The notes: generated by a model not told the origin, from the letters alone. DNA of 59,782 nucleotides from Methanobrevibacter thaueri (GCF_015062905.1 NZ_SUTK01000007.1:1-59782), one strand, 5' to 3'; counted from the stretch's first letter, positions 16,961 through 26,276 are shown. Numbers and translations: made by a program.

Positions 16961-17604
16961 TGATATCTATAGAAATAAACTTCCCAACTAACAGTCTCAT
17001 AGTAGTCTATTGTAAATTCCTCTTCAGAATTTGAATCGAATTCGAATGAATCAGATCTTGTTTCAACAGCACTTGTTGAACCCCAATCCACTCCACCAGA
17101 CTCACCATTTGTACCGGATACATATAAATGGTTTGTTGCATAATTTAAAATCGGATATGCAGAAAGTTCCACTTTTATTTTACCTTCAGGAACCTTAATG
17201 GTTTCAGAACCTGTTCCTGAACCGGAATAACTTCCTATACATACCCATTCTTTGGAATTACTTTCAGACGAACTAGATGTTTTTGAAGAAGATACAGGGG
17301 TTGTTGTCTTTTCAGAATCGGAATTATCATCAGACTCATCTTCAGACTGAACTTTGTCGGAATCTGCACTACTCTGTGAACTGGCATCATCAGCAACAGT
17401 ACCAGTATTTGATGCAAAATAACCGATAACTCCAACCAACATTATAATAACAACAACCAAAGCGATAATGACGACTTTAGAATTATTGCTGGAAGTAGTA
17501 GCCTCACTTTGAACTGGAGCGGATAACGGTTTTCCACATTTTGTGCAAAATTTAGCCTCAGGCTTATTTTCTTGTCCACACTTATTACATTTCATTTTAA
17601 TCAA
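16957..17604 (-). CDS. zinc-ribbon membrane-anchored Ser-rich secreted-domain protein
   Basis: The N-terminus is a double-cysteine zinc ribbon (MKCNKCGQENKPEAKFCTKCG), followed by a linker and a single membrane helix (about residues 44-64). A Ser/Asp-rich linker of about 60 residues then leads to an extracytoplasmic beta-rich domain of about 85 residues. The ATG three codons in (17595) starts exactly at MKCNKC and is an alternative start. The layout of cytosolic zinc ribbon, helix, disordered stalk and outer domain is common in this lineage, but no function is known to me. Confidence 0.8.
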   Translation of the reverse strand: MIKMKCNKCGQENKPEAKFCTKCGKPLSAPVQSEATTSSNNSKVVIIALVVVIIMLVGVIGYFASNTGTVADDASSQSSADSDKVQSEDESDDNSDSEKTTTPVSSSKTSSSSESNSKEWVCIGSYSGSGTGSETIKVPEGKIKVELSAYPILNYATNHLYVSGTNGESGGVDWGSTSAVETRSDSFEFDSNSEEEFTIDYYETVSWEVYFYRYQ

Positions 17605-17749
17605 CTGAACAAAACTATTGTTATGTTTATTAATTTAACACACCACATATATGAAGTTAATTATCAAATATATAGTAATCTAAGAAGTGTTTAAATTAAA
17701 CATACAATGTTATAAAATATTTTATATCATAAAGACTATATATTTTATT

Positions 17750-18040
17750 ATGGTAAAAGATAGTGATGAACTTTTGAAGCTGACTTCATATGTTCAAATC
17801 TCAAAATACCGAGAAAAAACATTAAAGTCAATTGGTGACGATGTTAAAATACCAACAAACATTGCTAAAGACAGTGGGATTAGAACAAATCATATTTCAA
17901 AAGTTCTAAGCGAATTAAAAAGCAAAGAAATTGTTGAATGCATTAATGAAGAAGCCCGTAAAGGAAGATTATACAGATTAACCGATACCGGTAAAGATGT
18001 ATTAGAAACTATTAAAGAGAAAGAGCAAAAAGAAGAATAA
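17750..18040 (+). CDS. winged-helix transcriptional regulator
   Basis: I start at the ATG at 17750 (MVKDSDELLK); the open frame extends to 17687 but the extra residues are AT-rich leader. The 96 residues hold a wHTH: KIPTNIAKDSGIRTNHISKVLSELKSKEIVECIN is the helix-turn-helix with recognition helix, followed by a wing (RKGRLYRLTDTGKDVLE). A close paralogue is at 41956-42216, sharing GIRTNHISKVL, ECINEE and YRLT. It likely controls neighbouring zinc-ribbon genes or itself; the target is unknown. Confidence 0.85.
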   Translation: MVKDSDELLKLTSYVQISKYREKTLKSIGDDVKIPTNIAKDSGIRTNHISKVLSELKSKEIVECINEEARKGRLYRLTDTGKDVLETIKEKEQKEE

Positions 18041-19024
18041 TTAACCCAATTCTATACTCTCTCTTATACTTTCTAATTCACTTATATCTTCATTATCCAA
18101 AACTTCTTTTAAAACATCATACAACGTTTTTAATAAAATACTATTTTTAACATCCAATGAGAAACTATTGGTTGTCTCTTTAAAAATGGATTCATATGTT
18201 GGCTGAATTAAATCTTTTTTGTACTGGAGTTTTATTTCGTTTCTTAGCTCCTCGTCAATATATTTTTCCAAATAGACTATTATCTCATTAGCAAATGAAT
18301 TGCCCAATATTATCATGCTGTCTAACGATTCATCATCAAATCCATAGCTTTCAGCCAATACATTGAAAGATCCGTAATTTTGATGGCCATATGGAATGAA
18401 CCTTCCCTCAACAGTATGTGCACAGTACTCATTCATGATTTTGAATTCAGGACGAGTTAAAAAGTACCATACAAAACTTTGAAGAGTGGAAGAAGAGTTA
18501 ACCTTAAGAATATGACATAATAAACTTTCAATAATTGTAAATAATAAAAAATGAGCCAATTCATGAATGATTGTGGCAATTTGGATTGAATCCTCTAATC
18601 TGTCATCATAATAAATTCCATTGCCGACAAATATGAAACCTCTCTCATAACCCCTTGCCTTGGGATTGCATTCGGTAAAAACAGAAGCCAGGTTTAAAAT
18701 CTTATTTTTTACGGTATCTCCCCAAACGTCAAAATAATCCGCCCTAATAAAGATAGTGGATAGAATTTGATGGTATTGCTCATCAGAAATCTGAGCATTC
18801 TGCAGAAGGTTCTGATTGAATTCTGAAAATAGTGTTTCAAAGTCTTCAATGCGGATTGGGTTGATTTGACTTTTACATTTGGCACAATAGACGGCAAAAT
18901 CCGAATTGTTTTCACCGCAAAACGGACAGATGTGTTCCAGTATCAATTTGTTGCCACAATGGGTGCAATAATTATTTTCTTTAAGATTTAGAGTTCCACA
19001 AATATCACAGGCCTTCATGTTCAT
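18041..19024 (-). CDS. zinc-ribbon protein with a zincin-like HExxH motif
   Basis: Two zinc ribbons occupy residues 6-50 (CDICG...CTHCG and CPFCG...CAKC). A helical domain follows, with HELAH at residues 154-158, the zinc-metallopeptidase signature, in a hydrophobic helix (IIHELAHFLLF). The third zinc ligand is not obvious, although the NEYCAHTVEGRF stretch about 50 residues later could supply it. Residues after 240 are acidic and helical. It overlaps no neighbour and ends one base after the convergent wHTH gene. It is followed upstream by another multi-ribbon gene, with a two-base gap. Protease activity is inferred, not certain. Confidence 0.8.
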   Translation of the reverse strand: MNMKACDICGTLNLKENNYCTHCGNKLILEHICPFCGENNSDFAVYCAKCKSQINPIRIEDFETLFSEFNQNLLQNAQISDEQYHQILSTIFIRADYFDVWGDTVKNKILNLASVFTECNPKARGYERGFIFVGNGIYYDDRLEDSIQIATIIHELAHFLLFTIIESLLCHILKVNSSSTLQSFVWYFLTRPEFKIMNEYCAHTVEGRFIPYGHQNYGSFNVLAESYGFDDESLDSMIILGNSFANEIIVYLEKYIDEELRNEIKLQYKKDLIQPTYESIFKETTNSFSLDVKNSILLKTLYDVLKEVLDNEDISELESIRESIELG

Positions 19025-19026
19025 CC

Positions 19027-19911
19027 CTACCTAAACATGTCTTTAAGACTTTTAACAGTTGAATTGATTGAATTTTTTTGAGATATTCTTCTCCTAATAT
19101 TTTTACCGCAATTTGGACAGAAATCACTGTCCCAAGTTAATATTTCACCACATGAGCAAACTAATCTTGTTTTTACATTTCTCTGAGGATTTAATGGTCT
19201 TTCACAGTTTTCACAGAATTTTAGATGCTTATGATTCTTATGACCACAAATGCAGACGATTTTAGTATCCAGTTTTTTCAGATTATTGCCGCATTCAATA
19301 CAAAAATCGGATGTTACTTCATTTAGGGTGGAGCAGGTGCATAAAATTGCAATTTGCCCCAAATTACCATAATTGACTAATGGGAGCCCGCAGTTGCGGC
19401 AAAACTGTGAGAATTTTTCGTTTTCCTCACCGCAAAAGCAAAAAATCGAATCATCAAATTCCCTATTGAAATTGCTGTAGTTATCGTTTGACCTAACTTC
19501 CTCCTCCTGCAGTTGTTTTCCGCACATTTCACAGAATATGTTTTCCCTTGAGTTGACCGCCCCGCATTCACACAGAACATTGTCAACGGAAAATTTAGGT
19601 TTAGAATCTCTTTTAAAGATTTTTGAAAGCCTGCTCTGTGACCTTTTTGCTCCGCACATATAGCAATACTCATTGTTGATGTCATTCAAATAGCCGCAGG
19701 AGCATATTTCATATTTGAAATCATTTTTTGTGTTAATATATGGTGAAAAGTCTATTTGAAAATTAAAAAAACCTATATTGTGTACTGGGGGAATCAAAAC
19801 AGGAGAGGCATTATTTGCATCAAAACCTGTTTTATGGCCACAACCAATACAATAAGGTTCATTTGGCAGTATTCTATGACCGCAAATTCTACAATAATTC
19901 TTTGATTCCAT
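19027..19911 (-). CDS. protein with seven double-cysteine zinc ribbons
   Basis: I count seven ribbon units of the form CxCG or CxxCG, about 12 residues, then CxxCG. They are spread through residues 7-275: CRICG/CIGCG, CSCG/CYMCG, CECG/CEMCG, CFCG/CRNCG, CTCS/CIECG, CICG/CENCE and CSCG/CPNCG. Five of the seven begin with a CxCG rather than CxxCG. No catalytic domain is present, so it is probably a scaffold or metal store. The gene lies between the DHH protein gene (one base) and the HExxH gene (two bases), so the three are one operon. Confidence 0.8.
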   Translation of the reverse strand: MESKNYCRICGHRILPNEPYCIGCGHKTGFDANNASPVLIPPVHNIGFFNFQIDFSPYINTKNDFKYEICSCGYLNDINNEYCYMCGAKRSQSRLSKIFKRDSKPKFSVDNVLCECGAVNSRENIFCEMCGKQLQEEEVRSNDNYSNFNREFDDSIFCFCGEENEKFSQFCRNCGLPLVNYGNLGQIAILCTCSTLNEVTSDFCIECGNNLKKLDTKIVCICGHKNHKHLKFCENCERPLNPQRNVKTRLVCSCGEILTWDSDFCPNCGKNIRRRISQKNSINSTVKSLKDMFR

Positions 19912-19912
19912 A

Positions 19913-22177
19913 TTATCCTTTTCGAGATAATGATTGTATTTCCTCTACAACCTTATACAATACCTCTTGGCCCAGGCCTTCAATGTATTTGATGGATCCT
20001 GCACATTCGTGACCTCCACCATCTACACCTGCTTGAGGCACTTTTTCTATCATTTTAGCTACAATCTCATTCACATTGAATCCATACTGTTCGTTTACTG
20101 CATCAGTTGCTCTAAATACTCCAAAATCAGGACCGTGGCCTAATGTCACTATAGGCTTGTCTTCACCAAGCTCCTTTATGACATGGTCATGCACAAATCC
20201 GCAGGTTTTCCCAGGTGCCGGGAATGTGAATTTATGTGCGAACTTTTCAACATCAAGAAGATTGAAGTAAATTCCGTTTTCAAGTTGTGTCCTTTTAATG
20301 TTTGGAAGTGCAGCCCTAAGCTGGGTGTCAATCCTCTTTTGATATTCTCTGTATAATGCATCGATCATCTTTCTGTGCTTGTCAAGATTGTCCACTGCGA
20401 GAATGGTATCCATTATTCCTCTTCCATTCATAAATCTTAGGAAGTACGCTTCAAAATCAACACACTCAGCAACTTTTGAAAGATGTTCCTGGCTAAATCC
20501 TTTTTGTGCAGCGAGCTTTAGATACTGATAGGTTTCACCGCATTCAGCACGGTCCCCCAAGGATGCAATGGCAGGCAGATGCTTGATTAGCTCTTCAACA
20601 TCAGGATTTATGATATGTGCCACTTCAGTCGCAAGACATCCTGCAGTCAACTGTGAATCCCCACCTACAAGGTACGGATTAACATGTGTGTCCACATATT
20701 CATCAACCGCCACTGTTGCACCGTATATTTCACCATCCCTTTCATCTTTAGTGAGCAAATCTCCAGGGGAGTGATGATCTATTACAACGACTTCAATGTC
20801 ATATATTTTCGCTTGCATCAATGCCACAATATCCTCTTCAGTTGAACCGTTGTCCAACAATACGATTAAAGGCAATTTTTGTCCATGCCTTTCCTGGTCT
20901 TCAAGGGCAAATGACAAGTCCTTAACAACATCCTCAAGCTCATAAAATGGCGCTTTGCTCGGTGACCTTTTAAAGTAATAGTATTCAGCATCATTGCTTG
21001 GATTTATCTCCTGTATCAATGGCACAATAGCCTTTTCCATTGCAACACCTGAAACGATACCGTCCGCATCATTGTGGTGTCTGAGAAGTATTGTTCTTCC
21101 GTCAAGTATTGCTCTTCTGATTCTTTGAGCGGCTTCATACATCTTTGGTCTGAGCCTGTTTAAAACATCACTTTTGACCAAGAAATCAACCTCTTGAGGT
21201 CTGGCCTTCCTGTTTAATGCATCGTCAATCAATCTATGTAGCTGGAGTGTGCTTTCCTCATCAAGCTTTATCATTGAAGATGACTCAATTTGTGTCTTTC
21301 CGCCATGTTCATTAACTTCACCGATGACCTGAACCGCATCATTCAACTCAATTTCAGGATATGACCTCTCACCAGCCTTATCAAAAGCGGCAATTTCAGT
21401 AGTGCCTGTCTCATCATTAATGATAAAAATTGTTGGGCCTGATGTTTGCTGGATTTGCTGCACTTCACCGTCAATCCTGACAATCTTGCCCTTATTTTCA
21501 TCCAATTGAGAAATAAGTGTTCTTGGAATTGATTTGGTGAGCCTTTTAAGATTATATGACTCAACATAAGCCGGTGCAAAATCGATTTTTCCTTCTCTTG
21601 ATTTGATTGAAGTGACAAATACAATTATTTCCTCACCAACATTATATTCAGACACATCGCCTCTCATAAGTCCCCAAACATTATTGTTTAGAGAAATAAA
21701 TGCACCATATCTTTCTATCCTTGTGATCTTTCCTTTGTATAGTTTATCCCTATCAATATCATTCATAGTGCATATTGAATCCAAAACATATACATCACGG
21801 GCCTGTTTTCTTCTAGCTTCAAATTCATCGTGCTTCATTTTCTCAGCCTTTCTTTTTTCACCGCATTCATGACATAAATCATATTTCTCATCAAGTATTT
21901 TTCCACAGTCACGGCATACATTGATTTGACCTGTTCCATGACATTGAGGGCACTCTTCATAAACTTCCACTTGCCCTTTTCCATTGCACACTTCACATGG
22001 AATGTCCTCTTCACCTCCAAGGTCAAATTTATCACGTGCTTTACTGTTTACGCCCTTAAAATGACTTCCTATATCAAAAACATCATCTTCATAACCTGTT
22101 CCGCCACAGGCATCACATTCCTTATAGTCCACTACAACTGAACCTATTCCTTTACATTTCGGACATTTTGTTTTCAT
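19913..22177 (-). CDS. DHH-family RecJ-like phosphoesterase with DnaJ-type zinc repeats
   Basis: This 754-residue protein has four CxxCxGxG zinc repeats (residues 4-90) and a further ribbon (CRDCG...CHECG). Next come an S1 domain (about 140-205, GKITRIERYGAFISL) and an OB-fold (about 225-305). The DHH phosphoesterase domain follows, with RHHNDADGIVSG near 365 and VVIDHHSPGD near 470, and a DHHA1 domain ends with VDGGGHECAGSI near 720. The family is the archaeal RecJ-like exonuclease group, implicated in nucleic acid processing at replication or in RNA turnover. All key metal residues are present. Length is normal for this multidomain type. Confidence 0.92.
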   Translation of the reverse strand: MKTKCPKCKGIGSVVVDYKECDACGGTGYEDDVFDIGSHFKGVNSKARDKFDLGGEEDIPCEVCNGKGQVEVYEECPQCHGTGQINVCRDCGKILDEKYDLCHECGEKRKAEKMKHDEFEARRKQARDVYVLDSICTMNDIDRDKLYKGKITRIERYGAFISLNNNVWGLMRGDVSEYNVGEEIIVFVTSIKSREGKIDFAPAYVESYNLKRLTKSIPRTLISQLDENKGKIVRIDGEVQQIQQTSGPTIFIINDETGTTEIAAFDKAGERSYPEIELNDAVQVIGEVNEHGGKTQIESSSMIKLDEESTLQLHRLIDDALNRKARPQEVDFLVKSDVLNRLRPKMYEAAQRIRRAILDGRTILLRHHNDADGIVSGVAMEKAIVPLIQEINPSNDAEYYYFKRSPSKAPFYELEDVVKDLSFALEDQERHGQKLPLIVLLDNGSTEEDIVALMQAKIYDIEVVVIDHHSPGDLLTKDERDGEIYGATVAVDEYVDTHVNPYLVGGDSQLTAGCLATEVAHIINPDVEELIKHLPAIASLGDRAECGETYQYLKLAAQKGFSQEHLSKVAECVDFEAYFLRFMNGRGIMDTILAVDNLDKHRKMIDALYREYQKRIDTQLRAALPNIKRTQLENGIYFNLLDVEKFAHKFTFPAPGKTCGFVHDHVIKELGEDKPIVTLGHGPDFGVFRATDAVNEQYGFNVNEIVAKMIEKVPQAGVDGGGHECAGSIKYIEGLGQEVLYKVVEEIQSLSRKG

Positions 22178-22189
22178 TTAAACACCTGT

Positions 22190-22690
22190 CTAATTAAATA
22201 ATTCTGAATTATTCTGGACAATTTCATTTCTTTCATTCTGATAGTTCAATGCATCATACATTATCTCGTTTGCGTCGCTTCCATAAGCTGACCCAGTATA
22301 GTTTTCATACATCTCCAAATAGTATATTGCATCCTTTAAATTGCTAACGGCTTTTAATTTAAGTTCCAATTCGTTGATGGTTGTGTCAATGTAGTCTTGG
22401 TGAACCTCATTCAAGTCCTTATAATATTTATCCTTGATGCTTTGCAGACTATGCAAACTATCATTATAATTTTCCTCAGCAGATATTGCTTTTTCCCTTG
22501 ATTGCTCAAAATATTTGGTATTCAACAAATCAACGGATTCATTGTAATCCTTATCTCCCTGAACAATGCTGTCACTAATCTTAGGCATGGATTCATTAAT
22601 GTTATCTAATGAACTGTCAACATAAACAATAGCTACAGAGATTAAAAGTAAAACTACAATAAAAATTATTAATTTAATATAACTAGACAC
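22190..22690 (-). CDS. membrane-anchored helical protein, unknown function
   Basis: A hydrophobic N-terminal helix (residues 4-26) is followed by about 140 residues of charged, helical sequence with no cysteine, likely outside the membrane. It ends 12 bases before the DHH gene in the same direction and could be its upstream partner. I do not recognise the family and no motif suggests a function. Confidence 0.75.
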   Translation of the reverse strand: MSSYIKLIIFIVVLLLISVAIVYVDSSLDNINESMPKISDSIVQGDKDYNESVDLLNTKYFEQSREKAISAEENYNDSLHSLQSIKDKYYKDLNEVHQDYIDTTINELELKLKAVSNLKDAIYYLEMYENYTGSAYGSDANEIMYDALNYQNERNEIVQNNSELFN

Positions 22691-22745
22691 ATTATAAAGT
22701 ATATAAAAAGATATTATTAAAATTTTTTATCAAAAAAAAATAAGG

Positions 22746-22772
22746 AAGTTTAAAAAATATATTTTTAAACTT
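22746..22772 (-). terminator. hairpin touching the superoxide reductase stop codon
   Basis: A perfect 11-bp stem (AAGTTTAAAAA / TTTTTAAACTT) with a five-base loop overlaps the stop codon of the superoxide reductase gene and runs into an A/T tract, which is U-rich on the minus strand. It is probably the gene's 3'-end signal. Confidence 0.55.
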
Positions 22773-23136
22773 ATTCGCTGGACCAGAGTCCGTGTAGGTT
22801 ACAGAATGCTAATGCTTTAACATCATCAGTTGAGTTTACAGTAAATGTTGCTTCTGCAACATCACCAGGTTTAAAGCATTTTGCGTATTGTTCAGCACCT
22901 GCTTCAACAACTAAAAATTGGATGTAGTGGTCATCATCCATTGGGTGAGCAGCTTCACCGACTTTTACAGTTACTTTGTCTCCGTCGATTTCAACTACAG
23001 GTTTGTGTTTAGGAGCTTTTTCTCCTTCAGTTTGTACAGGGATAGCGAGCATGTGAGAATCACATGTGTCTCCATCATCTTCGACTAAAACTTGGATAAT
23101 ACTTCCACAGTCATCACATTTTAATATTTTTGCCAT
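22771..23136 (-). CDS. superoxide reductase (desulfoferrodoxin type), atypical
   Basis: The enzyme reduces superoxide to peroxide in anaerobes. The catalytic iron ligands are all visible: histidines in PKHKP, AHPM, DDHY and NLHG, and cysteine in AFCNLHG. The N-terminal desulforedoxin domain has C7, C10 and only a single later cysteine (C25); the canonical adjacent CC pair is missing one cysteine. The active-site glutamate of the usual EKH motif is replaced by proline (PKH), though the lysine remains. Length of 121 residues is normal. It lies downstream of iscU in the sulfur island. Confidence 0.9.
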   Translation of the reverse strand: MAKILKCDDCGSIIQVLVEDDGDTCDSHMLAIPVQTEGEKAPKHKPVVEIDGDKVTVKVGEAAHPMDDDHYIQFLVVEAGAEQYAKCFKPGDVAEATFTVNSTDDVKALAFCNLHGLWSSE

Positions 23137-23190
23137 AATAAAACATCTCCTTATTTGGTAAAGATAATTTATTTAACAAAGTATATATTA

Positions 23191-23574
23191 TTATTGATTG
23201 TTTTCCCTATAGTTTTCAATAGCTGCCTGAAGGCCATCTGCAGCAAGGTTTGAACAGTGCATCTTTACAGGTGGAAGACCATCCAATTCTTCAGCAACAT
23301 CATTTCTTGATATTTTTAAAGCCTCATCAACAGTTTTGCCAACAGCTATCTCGGTTATCATACTGCTTGTTGCAATAGCTGCCCCGCAGCCGAATGTCTG
23401 GAATGAAATGTCTTCAATGACATCATCATCATTGACCTTAATGTAAATTGTCATCAAATCTCCGCAGGTTGGGTTTCCCACAGTTCCAACCCCATTTGCA
23501 TCTTCCATTTTTCTGCAGTTTCTAGGGTTTGCAAAGTGATCCATTACTTTTTCTGAATAATCCATTATTAACAC
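23191..23574 (-). CDS. iscU: Fe-S cluster assembly scaffold (IscU/NifU N-terminal type)
   Basis: IscU builds [2Fe-2S]/[4Fe-4S] clusters with sulfur from the cysteine desulfurase encoded just upstream. The three cluster cysteines are in GNPTCGD, FGCGAAIA and KMHCS. N-terminal YSEKVMDHFANPRN and the 127-residue length are typical; an alternative start at MDYSEKV loses three residues. Its 5' end overlaps the iscS gene by seven bases, so the two proteins are co-translated. Confidence 0.95.
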   Translation of the reverse strand: MLIMDYSEKVMDHFANPRNCRKMEDANGVGTVGNPTCGDLMTIYIKVNDDDVIEDISFQTFGCGAAIATSSMITEIAVGKTVDEALKISRNDVAEELDGLPPVKMHCSNLAADGLQAAIENYRENNQ

Positions 23575-24776
23575 CTCTTACAAGTATCGCTGTGCTTTTT
23601 ACACATTACATTATCATAATCAAGTTCCTGATTCCATAGAGGGGACATTTCCCTGAGTCTTGAAACAGCCCCAGAAACAGTTTCCACAAATTCGTCAACA
23701 TCAAATGCATCGCTTTCAGGAGCAAGGGAAATCCTAAGGGACCCATGAACATCAACCGGATCAAGGCCCAGTGCAGTGAGGACAGGTGATGCCTCCAGCT
23801 TATTTGATGAGCATGCTGAACCTGTTGAAGCCTGATATCCTTTTGCATCCAATAGAAGAATCAATGATTCCCCTTCAATTGCTTTGAATCTGAAGTTGAC
23901 AAGGTTTGGAAGCCTTTTCTCCATATCCCCGTTTACATAGGATTCCGGAATTGTGCTTAGAACCTTTTCAATCAGCTCGTCCCTGATTGAGGACAATTTT
24001 TCGAAATGTTCCTCCAATTTTTCAGATGCAAGCTCACAGGCTTTTCCAAATCCTACAATACCAGCAACATTTTCAGTACCTGCCCTGATTCCTCTTTCCT
24101 GACCGCCCCCATGTATCAATGGGATGACACGGGTTCCTTTCTTGATGTATAATGCTCCAACACCTTTTGGTCCGTTGATTTTATGAGAAGATAAAGATAG
24201 CATGTCCACATTTAATTTCTCAACATCCACTTCGATTTTACCGAAGGTTTGAACCGCATCAGTGTGGAATGTGATTCCTTTTTCACGGGCGATTTTACCA
24301 ATCTCTTCAATAGGCTGAACTGTACCTATTTCATTGTTACCATGCATAATTGTGATTAAAATTGTATCCTCAGTTATTGCATCCTTCAAATCCTCAACCT
24401 TGATGATACCATTTTCATAGACTGGCAGGTAAGTCACATTAAATCCGATGGTTTCCAGGAATTTTAAAGTCTCCTTTACCGCAGGATGTTCAAATTCTGT
24501 TGTGATAATATGCTTACCCTGGTTGAGATATTTAAATGCAATACCCTTGATGGCAAGATTATCTGATTCTGATCCTCCTCCTGTGAAAATAATCTCTTCA
24601 GGTTTTGCGTTGATTGCATCAGCCACTCTTTGGCGAGCCTGATTTAATGCTTTTTTTGATTCACGACCAATTTTATAAAGAGTTGAAGGGTTTCCGAACT
24701 CTTCTGTAAAATATGGTTTCATTTCTTCAAAAACTTCCTCACTGACTTGTGTAGTTGCTGAGTTATCCAAATACAT
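23568..24776 (-). CDS. iscS: cysteine desulfurase (IscS/NifS)
   Basis: This PLP enzyme strips sulfur from cysteine for Fe-S clusters and thio-modified tRNA. Landmarks are YLDNSATTQVSEEV, GGSESDNLAIKG, HADAV-like HTDAVQTFGKIEVD, the PLP lysine in SLSSHKINGPKGVGAL near residue 203, and the catalytic cysteine in QASTGSACSSN near 325. The C-terminus carries an extra Cys/His-rich tail (MCKKHSDTCKRC). At 402 residues it is full length. It overlaps iscU and sits next to metY in the sulfur island. Confidence 0.95.
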   Translation of the reverse strand: MYLDNSATTQVSEEVFEEMKPYFTEEFGNPSTLYKIGRESKKALNQARQRVADAINAKPEEIIFTGGGSESDNLAIKGIAFKYLNQGKHIITTEFEHPAVKETLKFLETIGFNVTYLPVYENGIIKVEDLKDAITEDTILITIMHGNNEIGTVQPIEEIGKIAREKGITFHTDAVQTFGKIEVDVEKLNVDMLSLSSHKINGPKGVGALYIKKGTRVIPLIHGGGQERGIRAGTENVAGIVGFGKACELASEKLEEHFEKLSSIRDELIEKVLSTIPESYVNGDMEKRLPNLVNFRFKAIEGESLILLLDAKGYQASTGSACSSNKLEASPVLTALGLDPVDVHGSLRISLAPESDAFDVDEFVETVSGAVSRLREMSPLWNQELDYDNVMCKKHSDTCKRC

Positions 24777-24855
24777 TCTTTATCTCCCAATTGTCTTTTT
24801 TAATAAGTAAAATTTTATGATATAAATATTTTAAGTGAGTAAAGGGTTACTTTAC

Positions 24856-26151
24856 TCAGATACTGTCAAGTGCTTGACTTAAATCATCAATCAAATCGTT
24901 AACATCCTCAAGACCGATGGAAAGCCTGATGAAGTCAGGAGTTACTCCTGTTGCTTCCTGTTCTTCAGGTGTTAGTTGTTGATGTGTTGTACTTGCCGGG
25001 TGAATTGCAAGACTTTTTGCATCTCCGATGTTTGCAAGTATTGAGAAAAGTTCAAGTTTTTCTATGACTTTTCTTCCTGCTTCCTCTCCTCCTTCAACAC
25101 CGAAACCAAGAATACCTGCAAAGTTGTCTTTCAAGTATTTCTTGTTGATTTCATAGGTAGGGTGGGATTCTAAACCAGGATAGTTTACCCATTTGACTTT
25201 AGGGTGAGCTTCCAGGAATTGTGCTACTTTTAATGCGTTTTCGGAGTGTCTTTTTACCCTAACATCTAGACTTTCTAATCCTTGAAGGAATATGAAACTG
25301 TGTACCGGTGCCTGGGTTGCGCCCAAGTCCCTTAAGAGTCTTGCCCTTATCCTTACGGTAAATGCTAAGTTTCCGAGTTCAGGAACATCACCGAATGCAT
25401 CCCAGAATACCAATCCGTGGTAACTTGGATCAGGCTTTGTGAAGTTTGCGAACTTTCCGTTTCCCCAGTTGAATTTACCTGAATCTACAATGTATCCTCC
25501 AATTGCAGTACCGTGTCCTCCGACATATTTGGTTGCGGATGCTGCAATGACGTCAGCACCATGTTCAAGAGGCCTTACAAGTCCAACACCCACAGTGTTG
25601 TCAACAATCAATGGAATGTCGTGTGAATGTGCGATTTCTGCCAATGCTTCAAAGTCAGGCACGTCCAATTTTGGGTTTCCGATTGATTCAACATAAATCG
25701 CTTTGGTCTTTTCATCGATTGCCGCTTCAAAAGCTTCTAGGTCCTGTGAGTCGACAAACTTGACTTCCCTTGCGAGATCCTTGAAGGTGTAGTTGAACAA
25801 TTGGTATGTTCCACCGTAAAGGTTGTCTGCTGATACGATGTTGTCTCCAGGTTCGGTTACGTTTAAGATTGCATATGAAATTGCTGCAAGACCACTTGAT
25901 GTTGAAATACCTGAGTTACCGCCTTCGATAGCAGCAATTCTTGCTTCAAATACATCACTGGTAGGGTTAGTTAATCTGGAGTAAATTTGTCCAAATTCTT
26001 GAAGGGCGAATCTTCTTGCAGCCTCATCTGAGTCTTTAAATACATATGAAGTTGTCTGATAAATAGGAACCGCCTGAGCCCCGGTTGCGGGGTCGGGAGT
26101 TTGTCCTGCGCGTACACCTAAAGTTGCTAATCCATAATTTTTATTTGTCAT
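24856..26151 (-). CDS. metY: O-acetylhomoserine aminocarboxypropyltransferase / sulfhydrylase
   Basis: The Cys/Met PLP family enzyme makes homocysteine from O-acetylhomoserine and sulfide, linking sulfide to methionine. Landmarks are PIYQTTSYVFKDSDEAA, YSRLTNPT, LYGGTYQLF, the VDNTVG segment, and the PLP lysine in SATKYVGGHGTAIGG. Its 431 residues are the length of the MetY group, longer than MetB/MetC. A TATA box and two palindromic operator sites precede the start, behind an AAGGTGAT ribosome site. It faces iscS in the same direction. Confidence 0.95.
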   Translation of the reverse strand: MTNKNYGLATLGVRAGQTPDPATGAQAVPIYQTTSYVFKDSDEAARRFALQEFGQIYSRLTNPTSDVFEARIAAIEGGNSGISTSSGLAAISYAILNVTEPGDNIVSADNLYGGTYQLFNYTFKDLAREVKFVDSQDLEAFEAAIDEKTKAIYVESIGNPKLDVPDFEALAEIAHSHDIPLIVDNTVGVGLVRPLEHGADVIAASATKYVGGHGTAIGGYIVDSGKFNWGNGKFANFTKPDPSYHGLVFWDAFGDVPELGNLAFTVRIRARLLRDLGATQAPVHSFIFLQGLESLDVRVKRHSENALKVAQFLEAHPKVKWVNYPGLESHPTYEINKKYLKDNFAGILGFGVEGGEEAGRKVIEKLELFSILANIGDAKSLAIHPASTTHQQLTPEEQEATGVTPDFIRLSIGLEDVNDLIDDLSQALDSI

Positions 26152-26186
26152 TTAATATCACCTTAATTTTTGAATTTCAGTAAAAT

Positions 26187-26223
26187 ATATCACGTGTTAT
26201 ATTCACTATATAACAATAGTTAT
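26187..26223 (-). promoter_or_regulatory. metY operator sites, ATAAC-N4-GTTAT palindromes
   Basis: ATAACAATAGTTAT at 26210-26223 is a perfect copy of the palindrome. ATATCACGTGTTAT at 26187-26200 matches it in nine of ten arm positions. The centres are 23 bases apart. They lie between the metY TATA box and its ribosome site, where a bound protein would block initiation or elongation. Confidence 0.75.
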
Positions 26224-26226
26224 TTT

Positions 26227-26246
26227 TTATATATAAATGTTTTGGT
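26227..26246 (-). promoter_or_regulatory. metY promoter core (BRE + TATA), shared with cysK
   Basis: On the minus strand this reads ACCAAAACATTTATATATAA. The first 12 bases, ACCAAAACATTT, are identical to the cysK promoter at 30109-30120, where they are likewise followed by a TATA element. This positions the transcription start near 26205. Confidence 0.6.
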
Positions 26247-26276
26247 AAACCTAAAAAAAAGTAGAGATATTGATTT

